In this document: one piece after another, positions 63,909 to 64,000 of the stretch
How the letters are laid out: the number at the start of each line of letters is the position of its first letter
How positions within the stretch are numbered: position 1 is the stretch's first letter
Assembly: GCA_964594125.1 (NCBI GenBank)
Contig: CAZQLL010000020.1
Location: 1 to 64,000 of the forward strand
Length of the DNA: 64,000 bases
Origin: CAVRZJ01 sp964594125
Lineage (GTDB): Bacteria > Acidobacteriota > Thermoanaerobaculia > Thermoanaerobaculales > Thermoanaerobaculaceae
Direction: 5' to 3'
Translations under genes and position numbers: made by a program
The notes under the pieces: model-generated
Databases searched by the model: none
The model's input: only the letters and a program-made list of their open reading frames with translations
Told to the model about the DNA's origin: nothing

Positions 63909-64000
63909 ATGACGAAGCCGAAGGTGGGGATTTTCGGGTTGACCGGGTGCGCCGGCGACCAGTTGCAGATCCTCAACTGCGAGGACCACCTGCTGCGCAT
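63909..64000 (+). CDS. NiFe hydrogenase small-subunit (delta-type) gene, 5' end
   Basis: Only about 30 codons are in the window: the sequence KPKVGIFGLTGCAGDQLQ (first cluster-binding Cys in TGCAGDQ) continues to LNCEDHLLR. This is the N-terminus of the sulfhydrogenase delta subunit or F420-nonreducing small subunit type, which carries a proximal 4Fe-4S cluster. The catalytic large subunit should follow outside the window. GGAG lies before the ATG. Truncated by the window end. Confidence 0.8.
   Translation, partial: MTKPKVGIFGLTGCAGDQLQILNCEDHLLR

Overview
The window is a very GC-rich bacterial chromosome segment (by eye about 70% or more), densely packed on both strands. The best guess is a Gram-negative acidobacterium-like organism. 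An Oar-type TonB receptor with an N-terminal carboxypeptidase-regulatory domain, DUF2911 and DUF1684 proteins, a large secreted PIG-L protein, the MEP isoprenoid pathway and a group 3b-like NiFe hydrogenase occur together in that kind of genome. No rRNA, tRNA, CRISPR array or intact mobile element was seen. The only transposase trace is a scrap at the left edge.

Layout. 1-7.3 kb: transposase scrap, a small membrane protein, a ClpX-like AAA+ ATPase, then a coupled operon of PIG-L protein, 57-aa membrane protein and sodium:solute symporter, facing a DUF2911 protein. 7.7-10.5 kb: a secreted gluzincin-type protease, a pseudo-receiver/PilZ protein and a zinc-ribbon rhomboid protease. 10.5-18.2 kb: a seven-gene minus-strand acyl-thioester cluster (SDR, KAS III-like, hydrolase, acyl-CoA ligase, hydrolase, thiolase, hydrolase) downstream of a TonB receptor (18.3-21.2 kb). 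21.4-30.8 kb: envelope and isoprenoid genes (glycosyltransferases, O-antigen-ligase-like protein, xseA/xseB, ispA, dxs, methyltransferase). 30.9-47.8 kb: adk, MBL-fold enzymes, reductases, UbiA-family transferase, tlyA, a PIN-PhoH ATPase, comM with a cyclase-like protein, aroF and two exported proteins. 46-57.7 kb: O-antigen-ligase/TPR protein, smc, amrS, aroA and a giant sigma-54 activator. 58.3-64 kb: acpP-fabF, etfBA and the start of a hydrogenase operon.

Three things are not explained by ordinary genes. First, a near-perfect sigma-54 promoter on the minus strand at 57824-57840 lies just upstream of an 88-nt segment that ends in an intrinsic terminator and carries an unpaired anti-Shine-Dalgarno tract. 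This predicts a sigma-54-dependent small RNA right behind a giant sigma-54 activator gene. Second, at least nine loci carry short imperfect arrays of 7-bp units. The unit sequence differs between loci but the period is always 7, and arrays are often paired with an inverted partner array. One sits in frame inside an acyl-CoA ligase and one splits a hydrogenase operon. Third, a dispersed multi-hairpin (REP/BIME-like) element occurs at five places, once apparently providing codons of a small membrane protein.

Regulation readable from sequence: good sigma-70-type promoters before the TonB receptor, DUF2911, acpP, etfBA and hydrogenase genes; a FadR-like palindrome over the etfBA -10 box; and three TGTGA-N6-TCAC palindromes (adk, hydrogenase, small membrane protein) that could be CRP/FNR-family sites or 5'-UTR hairpins. 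All function calls come from motif reading without database searches.
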